Source: Pseudomonas syringae (GTDB lineage Bacteria; Pseudomonadota; Gammaproteobacteria; Pseudomonadales; Pseudomonadaceae). Taken from it: a DNA stretch of 42,110 bases. Positions within the stretch are counted from its first letter, which is position 1. Every line of letters begins with the position of its first letter. The translations under genes and the position numbers were made by a program. Below, one piece after another: positions 31,431 through 39,656 of this stretch. The DNA lies in assembly GCF_000737245.1 (NCBI RefSeq), contig NZ_JPQU01000050.1, forward strand, positions 1 to 42,110. Reading direction: 5' to 3'. The notes under the pieces were generated by a model that saw nothing but the letters and a program-made list of their open reading frames with translations, was not told the origin of the DNA and did no database searches.

Positions 31431-32567
31431 TTGCGTATTTTTCTGGCAGTTTGCGCGTGTCTGTTCTGGGTCCAAGCCAATGCGGCCTTACCGCCAGTGG
31501 CAATCATTGATCGCAGTACCTGGCCTGAGCGGTTGGAAACCCCCGACTTGTTCGACGTCGCCTCCCGTGCGGAGATTCTAGGTTTTGCCCATCAATTGCT
31601 GCTGAGTGAAAACCTCGACGAAGACGGCCTCAAGCAGCGCCTGGGTTTACGCTACATCAACGTGTCTTCGTTGAACCTGGTACGCAACCGCTTGTGGACC
31701 CGCCTGCTGGAAAACTATCAGAACGCGCAAAAAAGCTGCGAGCGCGATGCATCGTTCTGTGTGCTGGTCGAAGACATGGACCAACTGCGCCAGCGCGCCA
31801 CTGAATACACCATCGCCAATGACTCGTTCTACGCCAATTGGGCAGCACCCAGCGCAGCTTTTTTTGAGCGTTACCTCAACGAGCTGCTGTATCAGGCAGC
31901 GCTGTTCCCGCAGACCAGCAGTGAAATCGCTCTGTATAACTCGGACGAGCTGAGCGGTGACGCAATGGCCGATCGAACATTCCAGCTCAATTTCGAAGGC
32001 GGCCCCACCGGCGCTGATGGCGGCACTGACTGGCTGGCAGATTTCATGCGCCAGCAAAAAATGAACGCGACCTTCTTCGTGCTGGGTAAAAGCCTGCAAG
32101 AGCGGCTTGAAGCCGGGACGGCGGCTGCGCTGCAGTCGTTGTATCGGCTGCAATGCGTGGGCATTCAAGGCTGGGAGTACCGTTCCCACAGCCAGTGGCT
32201 GGACTGGAAGGACTCGGTTCAGCGCAGCGCCGGGCTGACTCAGCAATTGCTGCCCGATAACTACCTACCGCTGTTCCGCCCACCCTACGGCCACCGCCGC
32301 GCCGACAGCGGTCAATATTTCCGCGATCAGAATCTGCGTGTTTCGCTGTGGAATATTGATGCTCAGGACGCCAACGGCCGTCTGTCTTCGGAACAGATCA
32401 GTGACCGGGTCATCAGCCTGATGTTGTTGTGGCGACGGGGTACGGTGGTTTTCCACGATGCCAGCGCCAGGGTGCAATCAGCGGTGCCATTGCTACTGGC
32501 CCATACCGCGCAAAGCGAATTGATCTGGGACGATTGCCATAACATCCCTGAAAGGCCCGCAGGCTAA
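31431..32567 (+). CDS. Polysaccharide-deacetylase-like secreted protein with degenerate metal site
   Basis: The 378-residue protein has a signal peptide (MRIFLAVCACLFWVQANAA) and a C-terminal NodB-like domain (about 183-360). Late motifs are intact: RPPYG (283-287), LWNIDAQD (306-313) and VVFHD (339-343). The metal motifs are altered. The usual TFDDGP is NFEGGP (187-192), so the metal Asp is Gly190. Of HxxxH, His253 remains but the residue four later is Leu257. Activity may be lost or changed. The N-terminal half (about 25-180) is helical and unrecognised. The start is a TTG at 31431, with AGGGAG nine bases before; a TTG two codons upstream is less well spaced and no in-frame ATG gives a signal peptide. 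Confidence 0.75.
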   Translation: MRIFLAVCACLFWVQANAALPPVAIIDRSTWPERLETPDLFDVASRAEILGFAHQLLLSENLDEDGLKQRLGLRYINVSSLNLVRNRLWTRLLENYQNAQKSCERDASFCVLVEDMDQLRQRATEYTIANDSFYANWAAPSAAFFERYLNELLYQAALFPQTSSEIALYNSDELSGDAMADRTFQLNFEGGPTGADGGTDWLADFMRQQKMNATFFVLGKSLQERLEAGTAAALQSLYRLQCVGIQGWEYRSHSQWLDWKDSVQRSAGLTQQLLPDNYLPLFRPPYGHRRADSGQYFRDQNLRVSLWNIDAQDANGRLSSEQISDRVISLMLLWRRGTVVFHDASARVQSAVPLLLAHTAQSELIWDDCHNIPERPAG

Positions 32568-32900
32568 GGGGTTGCACGCATTTGAGTGGATGCTGAAGGC
32601 GGATTTTCAGGGGATTTCAGGCGTGGCGGACTTCCGACTGTAAACGGGTCGCGGCGGGTCGCCAAGGGCTATTCGTCAAACTGTGAAATAAACTTCAAAA
32701 ATCTGTCAAAGAGCTTTTTTCTGTCATGTGTTTTGCGGTATTACCACTACAGACCGCCGAAACCTGCAACACAGGTGGCGTCCTTCCAGACCCATCTTGA
32801 GCATTTTCTCTCCTGCCTGAAGGAGAGAGCCCGGCGGCCTTTTCGTGGCGCAGTTTTGTAGTGGTTCTGCGTCGCCTGGCTTTTATAAAGGTGAGCGAGT
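32568..32900. other. Gene-free region before phoH
   Basis: These 333 bp separate the deacetylase-like gene from phoH. A hairpin CTCTCC/GGAGAG lies near 32809-32828 and an AT-rich stretch with CTGTCAA and CTGTCAT (32703-32727) lies in the middle. The phoH promoter is probably here, but I cannot place it. No terminator with a T-run is seen. Confidence 0.4.
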
Positions 32901-34295
32901 ATGGATGATCACGGACGCACCCCTTCCTCTAACCAGCCAATCCTTTACGTGCTCGATACTAACGTACTGATTCACGATCCTAATGCCCTGCTGAATTTCG
33001 AAGAACACCGCGTTGCAATCCCCATGACCGTGCTTGAGGAGCTGGACAAGCTAAAGGCCGGCAAGCATTCGGTCGCTGCCGAGTGTCGTCAGGCTATCCG
33101 ATTGATCGACAAGACCTTGGGGGAAGCCACTCCCGATGAAGTCGAGAAGGGCGTGCCGATTGACCGTGGGACGGGGGTTTTCAAAGGTTATCTGTCGATC
33201 CTGATGAGCAAGCGCGAGGAACCCAACAGCCTTCTGCCCGAACACCTGAACGACAACATCATCATCAACCAGTTGATTGACCTGCATGCGCGCGACAAGG
33301 ACCTGCGCCTTGTACTCGTCACCAAAGACATCAACATGCGTCTCAAGGCCCGCGCCTGCGGTATTGCTGCCGAGGACTACAGCACCGACCAACTGGTCGA
33401 CGACGTTTCAATGCTGTCCCGTGGTTATCACACGGTTACCGGTTCGTTCTGGGATCGGGTCAGCAAGGTCGACACCCGCCAAGACCACGGCCGCACCTGG
33501 CACCGGGTTCAGATGACGGAGATGCTTCCGTCGGTCCATATCAATGAGTTCATCATCGACGAACAAGGCTTCGTGGGCTGGGTCAAGGGCGTCAAGTCCG
33601 ACGAACTGATGATCCTCGACATGCATCAGGAGCCACTGCTGCATCAGGAAGCCTGGGGCCTCAAGCCGCGGGATATCTATCAAGGCCTGGCACTGTTCGC
33701 TTTGCTTGACCCGGATATTCATCTGGTCAACCTGTCCGGCGCTGCCGGTTCCGGCAAGACTATCCTGGCGCTGGCTGCTGCCATCGAGCAGACCATGGTC
33801 AGTAAACGCTACCGGCGCATCATCGCCACCCGCAGCGTGCAGGGTCTGGACCAGGAAATCGGTTTCCTGCCCGGCACCGAAGCGGAAAAAATGGAACCGT
33901 GGCTCGGCGCAATCACCGACAACCTCGAAGCCCTGCACATGGATGACGAAAACACCCACGGGAGTGTTGATTACATCCTCAGCAAAGTACCGTTGCAGTT
34001 CAAATCCCTCAACTACATCCGGGGCCGCAGCTTCCAGCAAAGCCTGATTCTGATCGACGAATGCCAGAACCTCACCCCGCACCAGATGAAAACCATCATC
34101 ACCCGTGCCGGCGCCGGTTCCAAAGTGGTCTGCCTGGGTAACCTGGCGCAGATCGATACCCCTTATCTGTCTGCCACCAGTTCCGGCCTGACTTACCTGA
34201 CGGAGCGCTTCAAAGACTTCCCGAACGGCGTGCACATCTCTCTGCAAGGCGTGCCACGCTCCATCCTGGCTGAATATGCGGAGTCGCATTTGTAG
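32901..34295 (+). CDS. PhoH-family ATPase with N-terminal PIN domain
   Basis: The 464-residue protein combines a PIN RNase domain (YVLDTNVLIHDP near residues 13-25, with acidic residues in EELDKL and further on) and a C-terminal PhoH ATPase/helicase-like domain. Walker A is GAAGSGKT and Walker B is LILIDECQNL, followed by the RAGAGSKVVCLGNLAQID region. PIN-PhoH proteins are thought to be ATP-dependent RNA-processing enzymes. GGTGAGCGAG precedes the ATG. It is followed by an imperfect palindromic repeat and the moa genes. A single-domain PhoH without PIN also exists in this genus, and this is the longer type. Confidence 0.93.
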   Translation: MDDHGRTPSSNQPILYVLDTNVLIHDPNALLNFEEHRVAIPMTVLEELDKLKAGKHSVAAECRQAIRLIDKTLGEATPDEVEKGVPIDRGTGVFKGYLSILMSKREEPNSLLPEHLNDNIIINQLIDLHARDKDLRLVLVTKDINMRLKARACGIAAEDYSTDQLVDDVSMLSRGYHTVTGSFWDRVSKVDTRQDHGRTWHRVQMTEMLPSVHINEFIIDEQGFVGWVKGVKSDELMILDMHQEPLLHQEAWGLKPRDIYQGLALFALLDPDIHLVNLSGAAGSGKTILALAAAIEQTMVSKRYRRIIATRSVQGLDQEIGFLPGTEAEKMEPWLGAITDNLEALHMDDENTHGSVDYILSKVPLQFKSLNYIRGRSFQQSLILIDECQNLTPHQMKTIITRAGAGSKVVCLGNLAQIDTPYLSATSSGLTYLTERFKDFPNGVHISLQGVPRSILAEYAESHL

Positions 34296-34311
34296 TCGGG
34301 CGAACCGCCTA

Positions 34312-34386
34312 GCCGCAAGCGTCAAGCTGCATGCTGCAAGCTTTGAGTCAGGAAGCTTGTGGCTTGCAGCTTGTAGCTTGCGGCTC
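34312..34386. repeat. Long imperfect inverted repeat (AAGCTGCAAGCT type)
   Basis: About 32-bp arms (34312-34343 and 34355-34386) with several mismatches are made of repeated AAGCTGCA/TGCAGCTT units with an 11-base loop. It lies between the phoH stop and the moaC start. It is probably another Pseudomonas palindromic repeat family and could serve as the phoH 3' end. Confidence 0.75.
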
Positions 34387-34426
34387 TTCCTACCTACAAT
34401 CCCCACTCCTGTTCAGGAGTAAAGCT

Positions 34427-34909
34427 GTGCTCACTCATCTCGATTCCCAAGGTCGCGCCAATATGGTCGACGTCACCGATAAAGCCGTGACGTCCCGTGA
34501 AGCCGTGGCTGAAGCGTTAATCCGTATGCTGCCTGCAACCCTGCAAATGATTGTCAGCGGTGGGCATCCCAAAGGGGATGTGTTTGCCGTGGCACGTATT
34601 GCCGGGATTCAGGCAGCGAAGAAAACCAGTGATTTGATCCCGTTGTGCCACCCGCTGATGCTCACCAGTATCAAGGTTGAACTCAGTGCCGAAGGTGCGG
34701 ACGCGGTGCGTATTGTCGCTCGGTGCAAGCTGGCCGGGCAGACAGGCGTGGAAATGGAAGCACTGACCGCCGCCAGCGTCGCCGCTCTGACTATCTATGA
34801 CATGTGCAAGGCGGTGGATCGCGGCATGGTCATCGAAACCGTGCGTCTGCTGGAAAAACTCGGTGGCAAGAGCGGCCACTTCATTGCCGACGAGTTGGAG
34901 GCGCAATGA
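34427..34909 (+). CDS. moaC: MoaC: cyclic pyranopterin monophosphate synthase
   Basis: The 160-residue enzyme acts with MoaA in the first step of molybdenum cofactor synthesis and forms cyclic pyranopterin monophosphate. MoaC motifs visible are SQGRANMVDVTDK, SDLIPLCHPLMLT, GVEMEALTAASVAALTIYDM and KAVDRG. The start is GTG at 34427, with AGGAG seven bases upstream; LTHLDSQGRANMVDV is the normal N terminus, so the longer upstream frame is not used. The stop overlaps the moaD start (ATGA). First gene of moaC-moaD-moaE. Confidence 0.97.
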   Translation: MLTHLDSQGRANMVDVTDKAVTSREAVAEALIRMLPATLQMIVSGGHPKGDVFAVARIAGIQAAKKTSDLIPLCHPLMLTSIKVELSAEGADAVRIVARCKLAGQTGVEMEALTAASVAALTIYDMCKAVDRGMVIETVRLLEKLGGKSGHFIADELEAQ

Positions 34910-35151
34910 GCGTAAACGTCCAGTATTTCGCCCGTTATCGGGAAACCCTCGGCCTGGATGGCGAGTTGGTGGAAGGCGACTTCCCCAACATTGATGCCCT
35001 GCGCCGACATTTGCTCGCACGTGACGGTGCGTGGGAGGTCCTGGCAGAGCAAAGCCTGATGTGCGCCCGCAATCAGGAAATGTGTCAGCTGGACGAGCCG
35101 TTGCAGGCCGGTGACGAAGTGGCGTTCTTCCCGACCGTGACCGGAGGCTGA
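34906..35151 (+). CDS. moaD: MoaD: molybdopterin synthase sulfur-carrier subunit
   Basis: This 81-residue ubiquitin-like protein ends in Gly-Gly (TVTGG), the tail that becomes a thiocarboxylate and donates sulfur to MoaE-bound precursor Z. It starts by a 4-bp ATGA overlap with moaC, so translation is coupled. EVAFFPTVTGG is the family C-terminal pattern. It partners MoaE, encoded 2 bp downstream. Confidence 0.96.
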   Translation: MSVNVQYFARYRETLGLDGELVEGDFPNIDALRRHLLARDGAWEVLAEQSLMCARNQEMCQLDEPLQAGDEVAFFPTVTGG

Positions 35152-35153
35152 GC

Positions 35154-35609
35154 ATGGCGATTCGGGTTCAAGCAGCACCGTTCGATCCGGGGGCCGAGGT
35201 CAACGCGCTGCACGCGGCCAATGTTGGCGTCGGTGCAGTGGTCAGTTTTGTGGGTTACGTACGAGATTTCAACGAAGGGCGGGAAGTGTCAGGGATGTTC
35301 CTTGAGCATTATCCTGGAATGACCGAAAAAGCCCTGGGCAAGATCGCTGACGAAGCGCAGCAGCGCTGGCCATTGCTAAAGCTGGAGGTGCTACACCGGG
35401 TCGGTCCGCTGGAGCCTGGTGAGCCTATTGTGTTTGTCGGGGTTGCCAGTGCACATCGCCAGGCAGCATTCGAAGCCTGTGATTTCGTCATGGACTACCT
35501 CAAGACCCGGGCACCATTCTGGAAGAAGGAAAATACTTCTGCAGGGCCGAAGTGGGTTGAGGGACGTGAGAGTGATCATGCGGCGGCGGGAAGGTGGGAC
35601 AAGCGCTGA
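35154..35609 (+). CDS. moaE: MoaE: molybdopterin synthase catalytic subunit
   Basis: The 151-residue enzyme forms a heterotetramer with MoaD and inserts two sulfurs into cyclic pyranopterin. Conserved patterns are GAVVSFVGYVRDFNEG, LEHYPGMTEKAL, HRVGPLEPGEPIVFVGV and FWKKENTSAGPKWVEG; the two lysines in the last stretch fit the catalytic and binding lysines. It starts 2 bp after moaD. A REPIN between it and the convergent rhlB gene likely marks the 3' end. Confidence 0.96.
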   Translation: MAIRVQAAPFDPGAEVNALHAANVGVGAVVSFVGYVRDFNEGREVSGMFLEHYPGMTEKALGKIADEAQQRWPLLKLEVLHRVGPLEPGEPIVFVGVASAHRQAAFEACDFVMDYLKTRAPFWKKENTSAGPKWVEGRESDHAAAGRWDKR

Positions 35610-35624
35610 TACGGCGCTAAACCT

Positions 35625-35716
35625 TGTGGGAGCGAGCTTGCTCGCGAAGGCGGCGGTGAGTCAGACACAGTTCTAGAGCCTGAAATACAGCCTTCGCAAG
35701 CAAGCTTGCTCCCACA
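35625..35716. repeat. REPIN between convergent moaE and rhlB
   Basis: Arms at 35625-35650 and 35691-35716 match at 24 of 26 positions, with core TGTGGGAGCGAGCTTGCTCG. It lies between the two 3' ends and could limit read-through from both sides. Confidence 0.85.
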
Positions 35717-35732
35717 GGATTTTGAAGTGCAG

Positions 35733-37220
35733 TTACACCGGCTGAGCTGGCTTGCGAACCACAGCCCTTAACAACTCGGTCGGCGGCGTTTCGCAGCTGA
35801 TCTTGCGACCCAGTTTCTCTTCGATCGATGGCAGCTGGTAAGAATCGTCTTCGCCGGCAAAGCTAATGGAAACCCCTGCGGCCCCTGCACGACCAGTCCG
35901 GCCGATACGGTGCACGTAGTCGTCCGGCACTTCTGGCAGGGTGAAGTTGATCACGTGGCTGATGCCGTCGATGTGGATCCCGCGTCCGGCCACGTCTGTG
36001 GCGACCAGCACGCGAATCTTGCCTTCGCGGAAGCCTTCCAGAGTCTTGATGCGTTTGTGCTGCGGCACGTCGCCGGACAACTGGGCGGCGTTGACGCCAT
36101 CACGCACCAGGCGCTCTTCGATGCGGCGCACTTCGTCCTTGCGGTTGGCAAAGACCATGACCCGCTCCCAACCGTTGTCGTTGATCAGGTTGTAGAGCAG
36201 CTTGTATTTGTCCGCACCGGCTACGGCATAGATATGTTGCTCAACGTTTTCGCTGGCAACGTTCAAGGCTTCGATTTCGACAATGGCCGGATCGGTGGTC
36301 CACTGCTTGGCGAGGTTCATCACGTCTTCGGTGAAGGTGGCCGAGAACAGCAGAGTCTGACGTTCGCTTTTCTGCGGCGTCTGGCGAATGATCTGGCGGA
36401 CCTGCGGGATGAAGCCCATGTCGAGCATGCGGTCCGCTTCGTCGAGGACCATGACTTCGACCATGTCCAGATGCACTTCACCGCGCTGGTTGAAGTCCAG
36501 CAGGCGGCCAGGGGTGGCGACCAGAATGTCGCAGTGCCGTGCTTCTAGCTGCTTGAGCTGTTTATCGAAGTCCATGCCACCGACAAAAGTCATGACGTTC
36601 AGGTTGGTGTACTTGGTCAGGTCGGCGGCGTCTTTGGCGATCTGTACCACCAGCTCTCGGGTCGGGGCGATGATCAGCGCGCGGGGTTCGCCCATGTAGC
36701 GTTCTTTGGGCGGCGGCGTTTGCGTGAGCTGCGAGATGATCGAAATCAGAAAGGCGGCGGTTTTGCCGGTGCCCGTCTGTGCGCGACCGATGGCGTCCTG
36801 GCCCTTGAGCGTAAAGCCCAGGACCTGTGCCTGAATCGGCGTGCAATAAGGAAAACCAAGGTCCTGGATCGCATGCATCAGTTCAGGAGCGAGGGCGAAG
36901 TCGTGGAAGCGGGTCTTGCCTTCCTGGGGCTCCACGCTGAAGTCTGCCAGGGTCCACGGGATGACCGGTGGCTTTGGCGCACGTTCGCGACGTGGGCGCT
37001 CGGATTTTGGCCTGGCGGCGCTGGTCAGCTCTTGGGTCGCAGTTTGCGCGACCTCCTCTGGAGCGACGGCTGGGCTCGTAGCCGGGGCTGAAACAGGGGC
37101 GCTGTTAGCCCGCGGGGCGCTTTCGATCTTGCCGGCGGGAGCGGGGGAGGTGGTGACAGGGCCAGCTGCGAGCGGCTCAACCTCGCCTTTACCAAACATC
37201 TTCTTAAGTGCTTTGAGCAC
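35733..37220 (-). CDS. rhlB: RhlB: DEAD-box RNA helicase
   Basis: The 495-residue helicase has a Pro/Ala/Ser-rich N-terminal tail (about 15-85) ahead of the two RecA domains. Motifs in order are Walker A AQTGTGKT, PTRELVVQ, TPGR, DEAD (VLDEADRM), SAT (LLFSATF) and HRIGRTGR. RhlB normally binds RNase E and helps the degradosome unwind structured RNA. In this window, rich in palindromic 3' ends, that role is apt. The longer N-terminal tail is usual for Pseudomonas RhlB. A related RhlE cannot be excluded from motifs alone, but the sequence and position fit rhlB. Confidence 0.88.
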   Translation of the reverse strand: MLKALKKMFGKGEVEPLAAGPVTTSPAPAGKIESAPRANSAPVSAPATSPAVAPEEVAQTATQELTSAARPKSERPRRERAPKPPVIPWTLADFSVEPQEGKTRFHDFALAPELMHAIQDLGFPYCTPIQAQVLGFTLKGQDAIGRAQTGTGKTAAFLISIISQLTQTPPPKERYMGEPRALIIAPTRELVVQIAKDAADLTKYTNLNVMTFVGGMDFDKQLKQLEARHCDILVATPGRLLDFNQRGEVHLDMVEVMVLDEADRMLDMGFIPQVRQIIRQTPQKSERQTLLFSATFTEDVMNLAKQWTTDPAIVEIEALNVASENVEQHIYAVAGADKYKLLYNLINDNGWERVMVFANRKDEVRRIEERLVRDGVNAAQLSGDVPQHKRIKTLEGFREGKIRVLVATDVAGRGIHIDGISHVINFTLPEVPDDYVHRIGRTGRAGAAGVSISFAGEDDSYQLPSIEEKLGRKISCETPPTELLRAVVRKPAQPV

Positions 37221-37299
37221 GGTGATCTCGTCAGTTGATTAAGGAATGTACGCCCAGCAGTGTAAAGCAAGAATCATGCGCGGGCATCTGAATCGCTGC

Positions 37300-37403
37300 C
37301 GTGGGACCGGCTTTAGCCGGGAAGAGGTCGGTACTATCACTGACATTGAGTGACAGAGACACCGCCTTACCGGCTAAAGCCGGTCCCACGAGCCGGTCCC
37401 ACG
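37300..37403. repeat. REPIN of the CCGGCTTTAGCCGG family with a 13-bp tandem duplication
   Basis: Arms at 37300-37324 and 37366-37390 differ at one base. The last 13 bases, AGCCGGTCCCACG (37378-37390), are repeated directly at 37391-37403. It lies downstream of estB and upstream of rhlB. Confidence 0.85.
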
Positions 37404-37422
37404 TCTATCCTTAAGTAGTCGA

Positions 37423-38079
37423 TCAACTCAGTTTGTCGACCAGCCACGCGCCGATGTCGGAAATCTCCTGCGGTAACACTTGGTGCTCCATTGGGTATTC
37501 CTGCCATGCGACGGTTACGCCCTGAGCCTTCAAACGGTCATAGACGCTTCGCCCCATGGAAGTCAGGACCACATTGTCATGAGTGCCGTGCAGGCAGTAA
37601 GCCGGAATGCGTCTCTGGCTGGCAGACAGCTCCATCTCATCGCTGAAAGTCGGTGCATAAGTAGAAAGCGCCAGGACACCGCCCAGCGGTCCTTCCCAGC
37701 GCTTAAACGCCGCGTGCAGCACTACCGCGCCACCTTGAGAGAACCCGGCCACAAAGATCCGCGCCGGGTCGATGCCGCTGTCGCGTTGGGCTTCGATGAG
37801 GCTCAGGACAGTCTGAGCCGAAGCCTCAAGCTGGTCGTGATCAATAGCCCTGGCGGGGCTCATGGCGATAATGTCGTACCAGCTGGGCATCTCGTAGCCG
37901 CCATTGATAGTCACTGCCCGGGTTGGTGCCTGCGGCAGGATGAAGCGGGTGCTCAGCAAAGTTTCCTGAAGCGCTTCAGCAACCGGCATGAAGTCGTAAC
38001 GGTCGGCACCCAGGCCGTGCAGCCAGATGACGCAGGCATCTGCACTGTTAATGGGTTCCAGAATCAGGTGTTCGCTCAT
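37423..38079 (-). CDS. estB: EstB: alpha/beta-hydrolase carboxylesterase
   Basis: The 218-residue enzyme hydrolyses carboxylic esters. The catalytic triad is Ser114 in GFSQG, Asp168 in HGTHD and His199 in PMEHQ. Length and all three positions equal those known for P. fluorescens carboxylesterase II. The oxyanion region is WLHGLGAD (19-26). No signal peptide, so it is cytoplasmic. It belongs to the acyl-protein-thioesterase-like phospholipase/carboxylesterase family. Physiological substrate is unknown. The gene is divergent from aapJ, with about 480 bp between them. Confidence 0.93.
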   Translation of the reverse strand: MSEHLILEPINSADACVIWLHGLGADRYDFMPVAEALQETLLSTRFILPQAPTRAVTINGGYEMPSWYDIIAMSPARAIDHDQLEASAQTVLSLIEAQRDSGIDPARIFVAGFSQGGAVVLHAAFKRWEGPLGGVLALSTYAPTFSDEMELSASQRRIPAYCLHGTHDNVVLTSMGRSVYDRLKAQGVTVAWQEYPMEHQVLPQEISDIGAWLVDKLS

Positions 38080-38214
38080 GGTTGCTCCAATGCAGTGCGC
38101 TCGCTCTTTTGCAGTGCGTTAATGCGGTGCGCGTGTATTTAAAAGTGAAAGAAGATGTCGCAAGGTTACAAGTTTTCCTCTTGACCTGTCGCTAATTCGA
38201 CATCGCCACCATGC

Positions 38215-38230
38215 TGGTACGGGCTTTGCT
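38215..38230 (+). promoter_or_regulatory. Sigma-54 promoter upstream of aapJ
   Basis: TGGTACG-GGCT-TTGCT fits the sigma-54 consensus TGGCACG-N4-TTGCW at all but one base and has the invariant GG and GC ten bases apart. The predicted start is near 38240, leaving a leader of about 320 nt. It fits nitrogen/acidic amino-acid control by NtrC or a two-component activator such as AauR. No clear NtrC palindrome was found upstream. Region 38231-38558 holds no supportable gene. Confidence 0.75.
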
Positions 38231-38558
38231 ATGAAAACCCGGGAGTGAGAGCGCTCACCTCGGGCGGTAACACTATTGTGCTATTAGTGATGCTCGCCGG
38301 GGACAGCACGGAATCCATGCATCAGGATTTTCGGCAAGGTTCGTCCTGTACCGGGTTGGTTCAGGAATATCATGGCGCTTGAATCCGATGGGCCGTCTAC
38401 GATTGATGATGCAGGCGATGAGATGAACTCACGTCTGGTTGGCAATCTGGCCTGACGTCCAATGACCCAAAAAAAAGCCAGCACGGGTCATGTATGCCTC
38501 ACAAGGGTGCGACGGGATTCAAGTGCCTAAACAACAAAGAGCAAAACTGGAGGTTTGA

Positions 38559-39587
38559 ATGAAGATGTTGAAATCCACCCTGGCTGTAGTAGCCGCTGCA
38601 GCAGCACTCGGCGTGAGCAGTTTTGCTCAGGCAGGCGCAACACTGGACGCCATTCAAAAGAAAGGCTTCGTACAGTGCGGCGTCAGCGATGGTCTGCCAG
38701 GTTTCTCCGTTCCTGATGCTACCGGCAAAATCACCGGTATCGACGCCGACGTTTGCCGCGCTGTTGCAGCGGCCGTTTTCGGTGACGCGACCAAAGTGAA
38801 ATTCAGCCAGTTGAACGCCAAAGAGCGTTTCACCGCGCTGCAATCGGGCGAAATCGACATCCTGTCCCGTAACACCACGTGGACCAGCTCCCGTGACTCG
38901 GGCATGGGTCTGGTATTCACTGGTGTGACTTACTACGACGGCATCGGCTTCCTGGTAAACAACAAGCTGGGCGTCAAGTCGGCCAAGGAACTGGATGGCG
39001 CAACCATCTGTATTCAGGCGGGTACTACCACCGAGCTTAACGTTTCCGACTACTTCCGTTCGAACGGTCTGAAATACACCCCGATCACTTTCGACACCTC
39101 TGACGAAAGCGCCAAATCCCTGGAAGGCGGCCGTTGCGACGTTCTGACCTCCGACCAATCCCAGCTTTACGCACAGCGCAGCAAGCTGGCCGCGCCGAAC
39201 GACTACGTTGTTCTGCCGGAAGTCATCTCCAAAGAGCCTTTGGGCCCTGTCGTGCGTAAAGGCGACGAAGAGTGGTTCTCCATCGTCAAGTGGACCCTGT
39301 TCGCAATGCTTAACGCTGAAGAAGCTGGCATTACCTCGAAAAACGTAATGGCAGAAGCCAAGTCCACCAAGAACCCGGACGTTGCCCGTATGCTGGGTGC
39401 TGATGGCGCTTACGGTGCCGACCTGAAACTGCCGAAAGACTGGGTAGTGAAGATCGTCTCGCAAGTCGGTAACTATGGCGAAATGTTCGACCGTAACCTT
39501 GGCGAATCGACCCCGCTGAAAATCAAGCGTGGCCAGAACGCCCTGTGGAACAAAGGCGGCATTCAGTACGCTCCACCAATTCGCTGA
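38559..39587 (+). CDS. aapJ: AapJ: periplasmic general L-amino-acid binding protein
   Basis: The 342-residue substrate-binding protein begins with a signal peptide (about 1-26, ending AQAGA). GIDADVCRAVAAAVFGD is the bacterial extracellular solute-binding family 3 signature, and the domain continues with ERFTALQSGEIDILSRNTTW. It captures L-amino acids in the periplasm for the AapQMP transporter. TGGAGG lies before the ATG. The gene is preceded by a sigma-54 promoter and followed by a hairpin, which fits higher expression of the binding protein than of the membrane parts. Confidence 0.95.
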   Translation: MKMLKSTLAVVAAAAALGVSSFAQAGATLDAIQKKGFVQCGVSDGLPGFSVPDATGKITGIDADVCRAVAAAVFGDATKVKFSQLNAKERFTALQSGEIDILSRNTTWTSSRDSGMGLVFTGVTYYDGIGFLVNNKLGVKSAKELDGATICIQAGTTTELNVSDYFRSNGLKYTPITFDTSDESAKSLEGGRCDVLTSDQSQLYAQRSKLAAPNDYVVLPEVISKEPLGPVVRKGDEEWFSIVKWTLFAMLNAEEAGITSKNVMAEAKSTKNPDVARMLGADGAYGADLKLPKDWVVKIVSQVGNYGEMFDRNLGESTPLKIKRGQNALWNKGGIQYAPPIR

Positions 39588-39594
39588 TTGACCC

Positions 39595-39628
39595 GGCGCT
39601 CGACAGTCTGAAAGGGCTGTCGGGCGTC
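39595..39628 (+). promoter_or_regulatory. Stem-loop between aapJ and aapQ
   Basis: A 12-bp stem (39595-39606 with 39617-39628, two G-U pairs) with a 10-base loop lies 7 bp after the aapJ stop. ATTTTT follows about ten bases later (near 39639). Such hairpins often protect the binding-protein mRNA or reduce downstream read-through. Confidence 0.6.
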
Positions 39629-39656
39629 GTTCGTTCCATTTTTCCTGGGGCACTTC

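Noticed and set aside
32691..32727. CTGTCAA and CTGTCAT before phoH as a Pho box
   Set aside because: The two copies are 18 bp apart instead of 11, and other half-sites match poorly. PhoH-family naming alone does not imply PhoB control.
38284..38484. 66-codon minus-strand frame in the aapJ leader
   Set aside because: No ribosome-binding site or family resemblance, and it lies inside the sigma-54 leader on the opposite strand.
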